DNA from: Spirochaetota bacterium | GTDB lineage: Bacteria; Spirochaetota; Spirochaetia; Treponematales; UBA12059 | Assembly (NCBI GenBank): GCA_029565815.1 | Contig: JAKQNL010000242.1 | Coordinates: 1 to 9,578, forward strand | Direction: 5' to 3' | Length of the DNA: 9,578 bases | Part shown: piece after piece, positions 1-6,256 of the stretch | How positions within the stretch are numbered: the stretch's first letter is position 1 | Layout of the letters: every line of letters starts with the position of its first letter | Notes under the pieces: generated by a model | Told to the model about the DNA's origin: nothing | The model's input: only the letters and a program-made list of their open reading frames with translations | The model's database searches: none | Translations under genes and position numbers: made by a program

Positions 1-457
1 TAGTGACCAGAGCGCTTGCAACTGCCAGTCGGCGTTTTTCACCGCCAGACAGGGCGGATGCAAGCCTATCCTCCAGCCCGACTAAGCCAGCCGTTACAAG
101 CGCATCCTGCACTCGGCTTGTTCGCTCGCCTGCCGGCACGGACCTGGCCCGCAGGCCAAACTCAACATCCTCGCGCACGCTAACGCCCAGTATCTGGTGC
201 TCCGGCTCCTGGAACACCAGAGCGATACGGCTACGCGCTTCCCGGAGACAGCCAGCCAGAGGCCGGCCGTCCAGCAGTACCGAGCCTGAGTCCGGCTTTT
301 CCAAGCCCAAAAAAGCGCGAGCCAGAAGGGATTTGCCACTACCGTTGCGCCCGGACAGGACGGTAAAACAGGGCGTGCAGAGGCGTAGCGATGCCCCTGC
401 TAGGCCTAGCGTGCCGTCCGGAAAGCGCTTGGACAGGCTAAGCGCTTCCAGTATCAA
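1..457 (-). CDS. bioM: ECF/biotin transporter ATPase (BioM/EcfA-like), 3' end outside window
   Basis: ABC-type ATPase that would energise vitamin uptake with the adjacent biotin S component. The reading frame is open to the window edge, giving about 152 residues. Visible motifs are Walker A GRNGSGKS (residues 36-43), Q-loop LVFQEPEHQIL (Q83) and ABC signature LSGGEKRRL (from 136). Walker B and the H-loop lie beyond the edge. The Q-loop wording QEPEHQIL is typical of energy-coupling-factor ATPases. The frame has a stop just upstream (470-472) and no ATG, so the likely start is TTG at 457-455, which overlaps the bioY stop codon as TTGA. This implies translational coupling and one bioY-bioM operon. 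An AAAAGG about 10 bases upstream may serve as a weak RBS. A bioN/EcfT gene could follow outside the window. The family call is firm; biotin specificity is inferred from the neighbour. Confidence 0.88.
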   Translation of the reverse strand, partial: MILEALSLSKRFPDGTLGLAGASLRLCTPCFTVLSGRNGSGKSLLARAFLGLEKPDSGSVLLDGRPLAGCLREARSRIALVFQEPEHQILGVSVREDVEFGLRARSVPAGERTSRVQDALVTAGLVGLEDRLASALSGGEKRRLAVASALVT

Positions 458-1035
458 GCTTTGACCTTTTCACGTGAACGCGCAGGGAGTCGGTTTACGA
501 GTATCGGTTTGAGGGCTCGAAGCAGGGCAGCCATGGCCAGTGCCTTTACCGCATCACCAGCCAGGTAGGGCGCCATGACGCCGAGGGCGCCCAGCATGGA
601 CATATCGCGATCCGGGCGGGCATCGATAACGGCGCGGAACCAGGGTAGGCCGACAGCGTACAGCGCGGCTACTCCAGCAAGCGCGGCTACAAGGTTACGT
701 GCAAAGTTCCAACGCGTTCTGTCTGCCAACAGGCCCGTTACCACGGCTGCAGCCAGGTAGCCAAGCAAGAATCCGCCGGTAGGAGAAGCAAAATGCCCTA
801 AGCCTCCGGAACCATTGGCGAACACCGGCAGGCCAAGACTGCCTAAAAACAGGTAGAGAGCAAGCGATGCTCCGCCCCAGATCGGGCCTAACAAGGCTCC
901 TGCAAGCAAGGCAAAGAACACGGCAAGCGTTACCGGCGGCAAAGGCGGTGGCAGGGGTAGAGAAAAGAGCGAGCCAGCGGCTACCAGGGCAGCCAGCAGG
1001 GCGCACAGAGTCAGTTTAAACGATTTGGGGTTCAT
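454..1035 (-). CDS. bioY: BioY, biotin ECF transporter substrate-binding (S) component
   Basis: Integral membrane protein of 193 residues that binds biotin and works with an ECF ATPase/T module. The family hallmarks are clear: a hydrophobic N-terminal helix followed by LPPVTLAVFFALLAGALLGP, then YLFLGSLGLPVFANGSGGLG and SPTGGFLLGYLAA, the usual BioY core. About six hydrophobic segments are seen, which is normal, and the length matches the family. The ATG at 1035-1033 is preceded by GAGGAGAT, a good RBS, but that RBS lies at the foot of a small perfect hairpin (1042-1058). The 3' end overlaps the TTG start of the ATPase gene. The upstream region holds copies of a 20-bp repeat. I see no BirA-type operator resembling TTGTAAAC-N14-GTTTACAA. 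Confidence 0.93.
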   Translation of the reverse strand: MNPKSFKLTLCALLAALVAAGSLFSLPLPPPLPPVTLAVFFALLAGALLGPIWGGASLALYLFLGSLGLPVFANGSGGLGHFASPTGGFLLGYLAAAVVTGLLADRTRWNFARNLVAALAGVAALYAVGLPWFRAVIDARPDRDMSMLGALGVMAPYLAGDAVKALAMAALLRALKPILVNRLPARSREKVKA

Positions 1036-1041
1036 GGGATC

Positions 1042-1058
1042 TCCTCGGCTTCCGAGGA
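1042..1058 (-). promoter_or_regulatory. Hairpin overlapping the bioY ribosome binding site
   Basis: In the bioY sense direction the leader contains TCCTCGG-AAG-CCGAGGA, a perfect 7-bp stem with a 3-base loop. Its 3' arm includes the GAGGA of the Shine-Dalgarno sequence, about 7 bases before the ATG. The pairing is seen directly. That it limits bioY translation is inference; the stem is short enough that it could also be incidental. Confidence 0.45.
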
Positions 1059-1120
1059 TATGACGGGTAAGGCACCAAAAGGAAGCCCCCGGCTCTGCAC
1101 GCTACACGCCGACTTAACGT

Positions 1121-1138
1121 AGTGTTTCGAAGCTTTGA
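1121..1138 (+). repeat. Partial extra copy of the 20-bp repeat
   Basis: AGTGTTTCGAAGCTTTGA lies exactly 20 bases before the full repeat that begins AGTGTTACGAAGCTTTGG at 1141. The two match at 16 of 18 positions, so this looks like a tandem direct duplication of the outer end of the inverted-repeat element at 1142-1288. It sits in the bioY upstream region. The role is unknown. Confidence 0.6.
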
Positions 1139-1141
1139 CTA

Positions 1142-1288
1142 GTGTTACGAAGCTTTGGGATAATGAAAAAGGATGTCCTGTTCATAGCGACACGTCTTGA
1201 ATGAGCCATTAAAAAAACGCAGCCCATACGGCTTTAATCATTATATTACAAAGAATTACTATAGCGCTATCCCAAAGCTTCGTAACAC
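1142..1288. repeat. Inverted-repeat element A (MITE-like or paired operators) upstream of bioY
   Basis: A 147-bp AT-rich segment bounded by perfect 20-bp inverted repeats: GTGTTACGAAGCTTTGGGAT at 1142-1161 and its reverse complement at 1269-1288. The same 20-mer bounds element B at 4522-4724. The flanks are also shared: one end of each element is preceded by CTA and the other by AG, so A and B look like two copies in opposite orientation. The interiors are not obviously alike. There is no open reading frame for a transposase. It fills most of the gap between the bioY upstream side and the 3' end of the cotransporter gene. It could be a miniature transposable element or binding sites for one regulator; the sequence does not decide. 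Confidence 0.65.
1211..1233 (-). terminator. Weak candidate terminator after the cotransporter gene
   Basis: Read on the minus strand, a short stem AGCC-GTATG-GGCT is followed three bases later by seven T residues. It lies about 65 bp past the cotransporter stop, inside element A. The stem is only four pairs, so this is a tentative call. Confidence 0.25.
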
Positions 1289-1297
1289 CTATTATGT

Positions 1298-2968
1298 TCA
1301 GCGGAGGGCGCGCAGGGCTCCAGCTATGGCAAACGAAAAATCCCCTATCTTTTCTATATGCCGCACCATGTCGATGTACAAAAGCTCTGCCTTTATGTCC
1401 GAGCCCGCTGACATGCGCTTACGAGCCTTCTTGCGAAGATCATCCCGGAAGCGGTCCAGGCGGTTTTCCATGTCGGTAGCCAGGTCCAGCTGGCTTTCGC
1501 TAATCGGCTTGGACGCATTCTCCTCTATGAATTGCATGAACTCCAGGGCAACCTCGTAATACGGTTCCAGCCCGGCAAGCTCGCCCTTGGATGGCTCTAA
1601 CCCCTTGCGCTCCCGCTTTTCCAAGAGGTACACCAGGTTCATACATGAGCCCGCTATGTTGTCCAGCTCGTTTACCACACGCAACAAGTGATGGATATTC
1701 TCCTGGGTGCGCTCGGCCGGGTCATGGCTCATGGTTTCCAGAAGGAAGCGGGACAGGCCGTCGCGCATGGAATTGAGGTATGCCGACTCGGCCGTGAACC
1801 AGCGCAGTTCCGCTTCCATATCCTGAGGAGCCTGGCGGGCGTCGGCCACAAAGCGCGAGAACAGGCCCCGGGCAACGCCTGCCATGTCCGATATTTCCTT
1901 GCGAGCGCTTACCAGGTTCAGTTCCGGCGTTCCCATAAGCGGAGCCGAATAGTGCAGTACCGAGCGGGCGCATAGCTCCCCGGGCTTCTGCCGTATCATG
2001 CCGGATACCAAAGCAGCGTAGTGCCGTACAAAGGGAAAGAGCACGACGGTGTTGGCAATGTTGAACACCGTGTGGAACATGGCCAGGTGCACGGCCACCG
2101 TTGCCTCGCTCAGCGCACCGGGGGTTATCCAATCTACCAGAGACAGGAAGGGCCGGAACACGGCAAGCACCCACAGGCTGCCAAACAGGTTGAACAGGAT
2201 GTGAGCCCAGGCGGCTCGTTTTGCCATCGTGTTGGAGCGCAGGGAAACCAAAAAGCCGTTGAAGGTGGTGCCTATGTTCGCGCCCAAGGTAAGGGCTGCG
2301 GCCATCTCAAAGCTGATGACGCCCTTGATCGCCATACCGATGGCTATAGCCTGGGTTGCGCTGGAAGCGGACACCAGCACGGTAAACACCATTCCGGCCA
2401 GCACGCACAGGATGATAGCCAGCCAGCCGCTGCCGGCCAAATTTTGCAGGAACAAAAGGGCATCGCCGCCGGGAGCCGGTATGGAGTGCGACAGGAAATT
2501 CAAACCCAGAAAGATGATTGCAAAACCCATGAGGGTCTCACCCAGCGGCCGCAAATTCGCGCTTCTGCGCCGCAGGAGGGACAGGAAAAAGCCCAGGCCA
2601 AAGAGGGGCACCGCCAGGGTCAGTATGTCGAACTTGCCAACGCCAACCGCCGCTATGATCCAGCCGGTAAGCGTGGTGCCAACGTTCGCGCCCATGATAA
2701 CGCCTATTGCCTGCGTGAGCGACAAAAGGCCGGCGTTCACGAAGCTTACCACCATGACCGTGGTTGCCGACGACGACTGGATGAGCACCGTAACCAGGGC
2801 ACCGGTAAGCACCCCCATGAGGCGGTTTGAGGTCATGAAGTTGACTGTTTTTTGCAGGCGGTCGCCGGCGGCCCGTTGGATGCCGTCGGAGCACAACTGC
2901 ATGCCGTAGAGGAAAATGGCTATGGAGCCGCCCAGTTCAAGTACGATGCGTACAATGGTTCCTATCAT
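1298..2968 (-). CDS. Na+/phosphate cotransporter family protein with PhoU-like C-terminal domain
   Basis: Inner-membrane sodium-coupled phosphate transporter of the NptA/YjbB type, 556 residues from the chosen ATG. The N-terminal two thirds hold two inverted Na/Pi repeats: QSSSATT (64-70) with GANVGTT (93-99), then SASSATQ (200-206) with GANIGTT (229-235), among about eight to ten hydrophobic helices. The second QSSS motif is degenerate (its Gln is replaced). From about residue 340 the protein becomes soluble, helical and charged, like PhoU, as is common in bacterial members. An in-frame GTG at 2983 would add five residues, but neither start has a Shine-Dalgarno sequence. ATG 2968 lies seven bases after a good -10 box, so a leaderless start fits better. 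It follows the small exported-protein gene by 42 bp and may be read both from its own promoter and through the upstream operon. Confidence 0.9.
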   Translation of the reverse strand: MIGTIVRIVLELGGSIAIFLYGMQLCSDGIQRAAGDRLQKTVNFMTSNRLMGVLTGALVTVLIQSSSATTVMVVSFVNAGLLSLTQAIGVIMGANVGTTLTGWIIAAVGVGKFDILTLAVPLFGLGFFLSLLRRRSANLRPLGETLMGFAIIFLGLNFLSHSIPAPGGDALLFLQNLAGSGWLAIILCVLAGMVFTVLVSASSATQAIAIGMAIKGVISFEMAAALTLGANIGTTFNGFLVSLRSNTMAKRAAWAHILFNLFGSLWVLAVFRPFLSLVDWITPGALSEATVAVHLAMFHTVFNIANTVVLFPFVRHYAALVSGMIRQKPGELCARSVLHYSAPLMGTPELNLVSARKEISDMAGVARGLFSRFVADARQAPQDMEAELRWFTAESAYLNSMRDGLSRFLLETMSHDPAERTQENIHHLLRVVNELDNIAGSCMNLVYLLEKRERKGLEPSKGELAGLEPYYEVALEFMQFIEENASKPISESQLDLATDMENRLDRFRDDLRKKARKRMSAGSDIKAELLYIDMVRHIEKIGDFSFAIAGALRALR

Positions 2969-2974
2969 AAAACC

Positions 2975-3002
2975 ATAATACACGCAGAGCGCTTACTGTC
3001 TA
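2975..3002 (-). promoter_or_regulatory. Predicted sigma-70 promoter of the cotransporter gene
   Basis: On the minus strand TAGACA (3002-2997) and TATTAT (2980-2975) are separated by 16 bp, each matching the consensus hexamer at five of six positions. Transcription would start at or next to the A of ATG 2968, giving a leaderless message, which agrees with the absence of an RBS. It is a prediction from sequence only. Confidence 0.5.
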
Positions 3003-3010
3003 CCCGTTTT

Positions 3011-3550
3011 TTAGCGCAGAGCAGCCGCCAGCGATACTGCGCGAGCGGCGTCCGCAGTTCCCTCCGCCCGTGCAAGCCGCTTGCCGGCGGACCATGCCTC
3101 GGCCAGGTTTTTCAGCTTTCCCATGCCCAAAGCCTTTGCAAGCACGCCCTTCCAGTCGAGTATGACAGACAGGGTCGGATAGTCTTCTTTTAGCTGTTTG
3201 ATAATGGACGACTTGGGCACGAAAAACGGCACGCCACTTAGGTTGGCCACCAGTAAGAGCCTGGCTCCTGCCGGCAGTTTCCCGGCCAGGGCAATGGACC
3301 ACTCGGTAAGCCGGTCGGCGGCATCGCGCTCGGCACTGAGCGCAAGCACGAGCTTACCGCCGGCCATCGCCGCGCTTACGTCCACAGAAAGCCCAAACTG
3401 ATCCTCAAGGACCGTGCCCGCAGGCAGGGTTCCCTGGGCAAAACCCGGCACCAACGCTACAGCCACCAGTACCAGAACGCACACAAGCTTACTCATGCTC
3501 CTAAGATCGCCCACGGCCGGGCAACGGTCAAGGTTTCCCGCGCCGCTCAT
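3011..3550 (-). CDS. Small exported protein, possibly a thioredoxin-like fold without cysteines
   Basis: 179 residues from ATG 3550, or 161 from ATG 3496. The first start overlaps the iaaA stop as TGATG and has GGGAGG just upstream. The second gives a textbook signal peptide, MSKLVCVLVLVAVALVPGFAQG, but its AGGAG is only one base from the ATG. From either start the protein should be exported, with cleavage near FAQ-G. The mature part runs as a beta-alpha pattern: DQFG near its start, GGKLVLALS, then LPAGARLLLVANLSGVPFFV, a helix, YPTLSVILDWKGVLAKALGMG. This order resembles redoxin/YtfJ-type thioredoxin folds, but the mature protein has no cysteine, so a redox role is unlikely. A basic alanine-rich tail follows. 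I do not recognise the family with confidence. Confidence 0.75.
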   Translation of the reverse strand: MSGAGNLDRCPAVGDLRSMSKLVCVLVLVAVALVPGFAQGTLPAGTVLEDQFGLSVDVSAAMAGGKLVLALSAERDAADRLTEWSIALAGKLPAGARLLLVANLSGVPFFVPKSSIIKQLKEDYPTLSVILDWKGVLAKALGMGKLKNLAEAWSAGKRLARAEGTADAARAVSLAAALR

Positions 3551-4473
3551 CAATCCTCCCAGATGGCCACTGCTCGCTCCCCATCGGAAGTGACTACGGC
3601 GCGAAACATGCCAAGGCTGTTGTACGGCATGGCCCAGGAGCCGTCTTTGCCCACCGCGATAAGCCCGCCGTCGCCGGGTGTCAGCACCCTGTGTACCAGG
3701 TGATCGCACGCGTCCGTAAGGCTTTCGCCTGCCAAGCTCATGCGCGCATGAATAGCGTGAGCCACCACGTGGCGCATAAACTGCTCGCCGGTGCCGGTGC
3801 AGGATATAGCGCAGGACTGATCGTTGGCGTAGGTGCCCGAGCCGATGATGGGCGTGTCCCCTACCCGGCCGTGTTTTTTGTTGGTCATGCCGCCGGTGCT
3901 CGTTGCTGCAGCCAGGTGACCATGCGTGTCCAGGGCGACAGCTCCTACCGTACCCTTAGCGCTATCCGGCTCATCGGCGTGATCCATCTGAACGCGGGAA
4001 GCAGCACTCGCCTTCATCCACTGCTCGTAGCGGTAGGGGTCGTCAAACCACGAGTTGTCCACCAGCTGTAGGCCCTGTTCGCCTGCCCAGCTGTCTGCCG
4101 CAGGACCGGCCAACAGCACATGGCCGCTGCGCTCCATCACCAGCCGCGCCGCCCGGATTGGATTGCGCACCCGACTTAGGCCGGCCACCGCTCCGCAGGC
4201 TAGGCTCGAGCCATCCATGACGGCTGCATCCAGCTCATGGCCGCCAGCAGAATTGTACACAGCTCCCCGGCCGGCGTTAAACAGCGGGTTCTCCTCCATG
4301 GCAAGCACCGCCGCCTGCACCGCGTCCAGCGCCTTGCCGCCGGTTTCCAGTATGAGCCGGCCGGCATCGAGTGCGCGTGAAAGGCCGTCCCGATAAGCGG
4401 CAATGCGGGCCGTATCCTGGTCCCGCCCAATAACGCCAGCTCCGCCGTGTATGCATAGAACAAATCGAGCCAT
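3550..4473 (-). CDS. iaaA: Isoaspartyl peptidase / L-asparaginase (plant-type, Ntn hydrolase)
   Basis: 307 residues, the normal length for this Ntn-hydrolase family, which removes isoaspartyl residues from peptides and also hydrolyses asparagine. The precursor is expected to cleave itself before the nucleophile Thr175 in KGTVGAVALD, giving alpha (1-174) and beta (175-307) chains. Other family marks are CIHGGAGVI at the N-terminus, NPLFNAGRGAVYN (62-74), STGGMTNK (192-199), HGRVGDTPIIGSGTYA (201-216) and CTGTGE (225-230). No signal peptide is visible, so it is probably cytoplasmic. ATG 4473 has GGAGG six bases upstream. The gene leads a minus-strand run with the small exported protein, whose start overlaps its stop, and the phosphate transporter. 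Element B lies upstream, between this gene and the divergent aspS. Confidence 0.93.
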   Translation of the reverse strand: MARFVLCIHGGAGVIGRDQDTARIAAYRDGLSRALDAGRLILETGGKALDAVQAAVLAMEENPLFNAGRGAVYNSAGGHELDAAVMDGSSLACGAVAGLSRVRNPIRAARLVMERSGHVLLAGPAADSWAGEQGLQLVDNSWFDDPYRYEQWMKASAASRVQMDHADEPDSAKGTVGAVALDTHGHLAAATSTGGMTNKKHGRVGDTPIIGSGTYANDQSCAISCTGTGEQFMRHVVAHAIHARMSLAGESLTDACDHLVHRVLTPGDGGLIAVGKDGSWAMPYNSLGMFRAVVTSDGERAVAIWED

Positions 4474-4521
4474 ATCCGCCTCCGTTTTGTGTATCGTATC
4501 ACAATTTTTAGGGACAGGCAG

Positions 4522-4724
4522 GTGTTACGAAGCTTTGGGATAAAGTCTCTCTAATTATTTATTCTAATTACAATTACATCGTTTCCAAACAAAACAATCA
4601 CAATTTTGCCGCCACACTAAGCTACGTGCCCCGAAGCTTATGGGGAACGCAAGCAGCTTCTTGTTGCCGCTGTATCGCTGTAATCTGTGCTCCTTTTGTA
4701 ATCCATCCCAAATCTTCGTAACAC
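4522..4724. repeat. Inverted-repeat element B between iaaA and aspS
   Basis: A 203-bp, largely AT-rich segment bounded by the same 20-mer as element A: GTGTTACGAAGCTTTGGGAT at 4522-4541 and, inverted with one mismatch, ATCCCAAATCTTCGTAACAC at 4705-4724. Its flanks match those of A in reversed order, so the two copies face opposite ways. A further partial palindrome around GAAGCTTA, framed by CCCC and GGGG, sits at 4633-4649. It fills most of the 334-bp gap between the divergent iaaA and aspS genes, so it probably contains or displaces their promoters. No ORF in it looks like a gene. I found no convincing promoter pair for either neighbour inside it. Confidence 0.65.
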
Positions 4725-4807
4725 TAGCGTACCCTTGCCAAACGGGCTGGCCGCACGTTACCATTTTCCCGCACGGCCTTTGGGTCTGTGCTCCAAGGAG
4801 CCATTGC

Positions 4808-6145
4808 ATGAAAGAACTGTCCACAGCGCAGGACCTGTCCAGTTACATCGATTTTGCCGCCCACGAAGGCAAGGAAATTACCCTGGTCGGGCAGATACAG
4901 AACCTGCGCGTTTTGGCATGGGGCGGCTTTGTCATCCTGCGCCTGCCGAACTACCTGGTCCAGTGCGTGGCCGACGCAACCAAGATCAACATGCCCTTGG
5001 CCGAGCTCAAGCCCGAAGCCACCGTCCGCGTAAGCGGCACCCTGGTCAAGGCGAACATAAAAGACGTAGCCATGTGGCCGCGCGAGTGGGAAGTTTCTAT
5101 AGCATCGATAGAAGTCCTGTCCATGCCCAGCGAAGAAGCCCTGCCGGTGGACACCACCAAGAAGGAACTGTCCTGCGACCTGTCCACCAAGTTCGACTAC
5201 CGCCCTCTTACCCTGCGTCACCCGCGCGAGCGCGCGATATTCCGCATAGCATCCACGGTGTACAACGAGTTTGGCGAGGCTCTGGCCCGCCTGGGCTTTA
5301 CCCGCATCTGCTCCCCCAAGATCGTGTACTCCGGGGCCGAAGGCGGGGCGAACATATTCAAGCTTAGCTACTTCGAGCGCCAGGCATTTTTGGCCCAGTC
5401 GCCGCAGTTCTACAAACAGATGATGGTTGGCGTATTCGGCCGCGTGTACGAACAGGGCCCGGTGTTCCGCGCCGAGGAACACGACACCAGCCGCCACCTC
5501 AACGAGTACATATCCTTGGACATGGAGATGCGCCTGGAGAACGGCTTTGAGGACATCATGCAAGTTGAGGCGGCCGTGCTCAAAAGCATCTTCGAGCGCC
5601 TACAGCGCGAATGCGCCCCCGAGCTGGCTCTTCTTGGCGTTACAGCGCCGAGCATTGATAAAATTATCACCGTAACCTTCGCCGAGGCCCACCAGATAGT
5701 GCTGGACCAAACCGGCCGCGACTGCCGCGGCGAAAAAGACCTGGACCCGGAGGAAGAGCGCGTGGTATGCGACTACGCAAAAAAAACCTGGGGCACCGAC
5801 TTTGTGTTCGTTACCCACTACCCAAGCGTAAAACGCCCATTCTACGCCCTGGACGACCCGGCCAACCCGGACACAACCTTGAGCTTTGACCTTTTGTTCC
5901 GCGGCATCGAAATAACCACCGGCGGCGCGCGCATGTTCCGCTACGAGGACTACCTGCGCAAAATGAAGGCCCGCGACATGAATCCACAGCTCTTCGAGTC
6001 CTACCTGCAAGCCTTCCGCTACGGCATGCCCCCGCACGGCGGCCTGGGCCTGGGCCTGGAGCGCCTGGTGGCCCAGATATGCGGCCTGGCCAACGTGAAG
6101 GAAGCATCGCTCTTTCCGAGGGACAGGAAGAGGTTGGAACCGTAA
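4808..6145 (+). CDS. aspS: Aspartyl-tRNA synthetase, archaeal/eukaryotic type, probably non-discriminating
   Basis: Class II synthetase of 445 residues; the bacterial form, near 590 with a GAD insertion, is excluded. An OB-fold anticodon domain spans about residues 20-105. The catalytic domain has SGAEGGANIF (175-184), FLAQSPQFYKQ (194-204), motif 2 FRAEEHDTSRHLNEY (220-234) and motif 3 GGLGLGLERL (411-420), ending FPRDRKRLEP. ATG 4808 has AAGGAG eight bases upstream; the frame stays open back to 4640, but that extension is not protein-like. Aligned from memory with the Thermococcus enzyme, the two residues that restrict it to tRNA-Asp (Trp26, Lys85) correspond to Gln31 and Pro91. This points to charging of both tRNA-Asp and tRNA-Asn, with GatCAB finishing Asn-tRNA. 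The last 21 codons lie in repeat R1 and are duplicated at 8555-8617. Confidence 0.93.
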   Translation: MKELSTAQDLSSYIDFAAHEGKEITLVGQIQNLRVLAWGGFVILRLPNYLVQCVADATKINMPLAELKPEATVRVSGTLVKANIKDVAMWPREWEVSIASIEVLSMPSEEALPVDTTKKELSCDLSTKFDYRPLTLRHPRERAIFRIASTVYNEFGEALARLGFTRICSPKIVYSGAEGGANIFKLSYFERQAFLAQSPQFYKQMMVGVFGRVYEQGPVFRAEEHDTSRHLNEYISLDMEMRLENGFEDIMQVEAAVLKSIFERLQRECAPELALLGVTAPSIDKIITVTFAEAHQIVLDQTGRDCRGEKDLDPEEERVVCDYAKKTWGTDFVFVTHYPSVKRPFYALDDPANPDTTLSFDLLFRGIEITTGGARMFRYEDYLRKMKARDMNPQLFESYLQAFRYGMPPHGGLGLGLERLVAQICGLANVKEASLFPRDRKRLEP

Positions 6146-6164
6146 CGGGTAGCATGTACTGTAG

Positions 6165-6187
6165 GCAGGGAGGGATACCCTCCCTGC
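6165..6187. other. Perfect 10-bp hairpin in R1 spacer
   Basis: GCAGGGAGGG-ATA-CCCTCCCTGC pairs perfectly with a three-base loop. It lies 19 bases after the aspS stop but has no T-run, so it is not a normal rho-independent terminator. The matching site in R2 (8637-8659) keeps eight of ten pairs. Confidence 0.85.
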
Positions 6188-6195
6188 AACCCACC

Positions 6196-6221
6196 TGCGG
6201 CGCTGCGCGACTCGCGCCGCA
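6196..6221. other. 8-bp GC-rich hairpin in R1 spacer
   Basis: TGCGGCGC and GCGCCGCA pair around a ten-base loop. The whole stem-loop is identical in R2 (8668-8693). With the preceding hairpin it makes the spacer highly foldable as single-stranded DNA or RNA. Confidence 0.8.
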
Positions 6222-6223
6222 TC

Positions 6224-6253
6224 CCCAGGGACAGGAAGAGGCTGGAACCCTAA
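6224..6253 (+). pseudogene. Second short copy of the aspS C-terminal tail (10 codons with stop)
   Basis: Reads PRDRKRLEP-stop, 108 bp after and in frame with the same peptide at the end of aspS. Three bases differ from the genuine aspS terminus (two Pro codons, one Leu codon), all synonymous. It has no start codon and should not be translated as a protein by itself. Confidence 0.75.
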
Positions 6254-6256
6254 GGG

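Larger units (their letters stand above)
6081..6253 (+). repeat. Long direct repeat R1: aspS 3' end plus structured spacer plus second aspS tail
   Basis: 173 bp that recur, without gaps, at 8553-8725 (17 differences by hand count). In order it contains the last 21 codons and stop of aspS (6081-6145), an 80-bp non-coding spacer with two strong hairpins, and a second in-register copy of the aspS terminus (6224-6253). The two tails inside the repeat are spaced 108 bp apart. Identity is highest in the non-coding hairpin section, not in the coding tail. It could be a recombination/attachment region left by integration at the aspS 3' end. Confidence 0.92.

Noticed and set aside
1142..1288. Complete insertion sequence
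   Set aside because: Too short, with no transposase frame; at most a miniature element.
2021..2909. Two long plus-strand open frames (269 and 226 residues) opposite the cotransporter gene
   Set aside because: Both are antisense to a clear membrane transporter with conserved motifs; their translations are low-complexity, rich in Gly, His, Arg or Pro, and have no credible RBS.
4640..4807. N-terminal extension of aspS upstream of ATG 4808
   Set aside because: The extension runs through the inverted-repeat element, is cysteine-rich and unlike AspRS, whereas ATG 4808 has a strong RBS.
4724..5563. 279-residue minus-strand open frame inside aspS
   Set aside because: Antisense shadow of a highly conserved synthetase; high GC at third codon positions keeps the opposite frame open.
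6165..6187. Rho-independent terminator of aspS
   Set aside because: The stem is excellent, but no T-run follows on either strand.
6146..6253. The 36-codon stretch after the aspS stop as a read-through extension
   Set aside because: It is open in R1, but the same frame in R2 contains TGA, and conservation follows hairpins and not codons.
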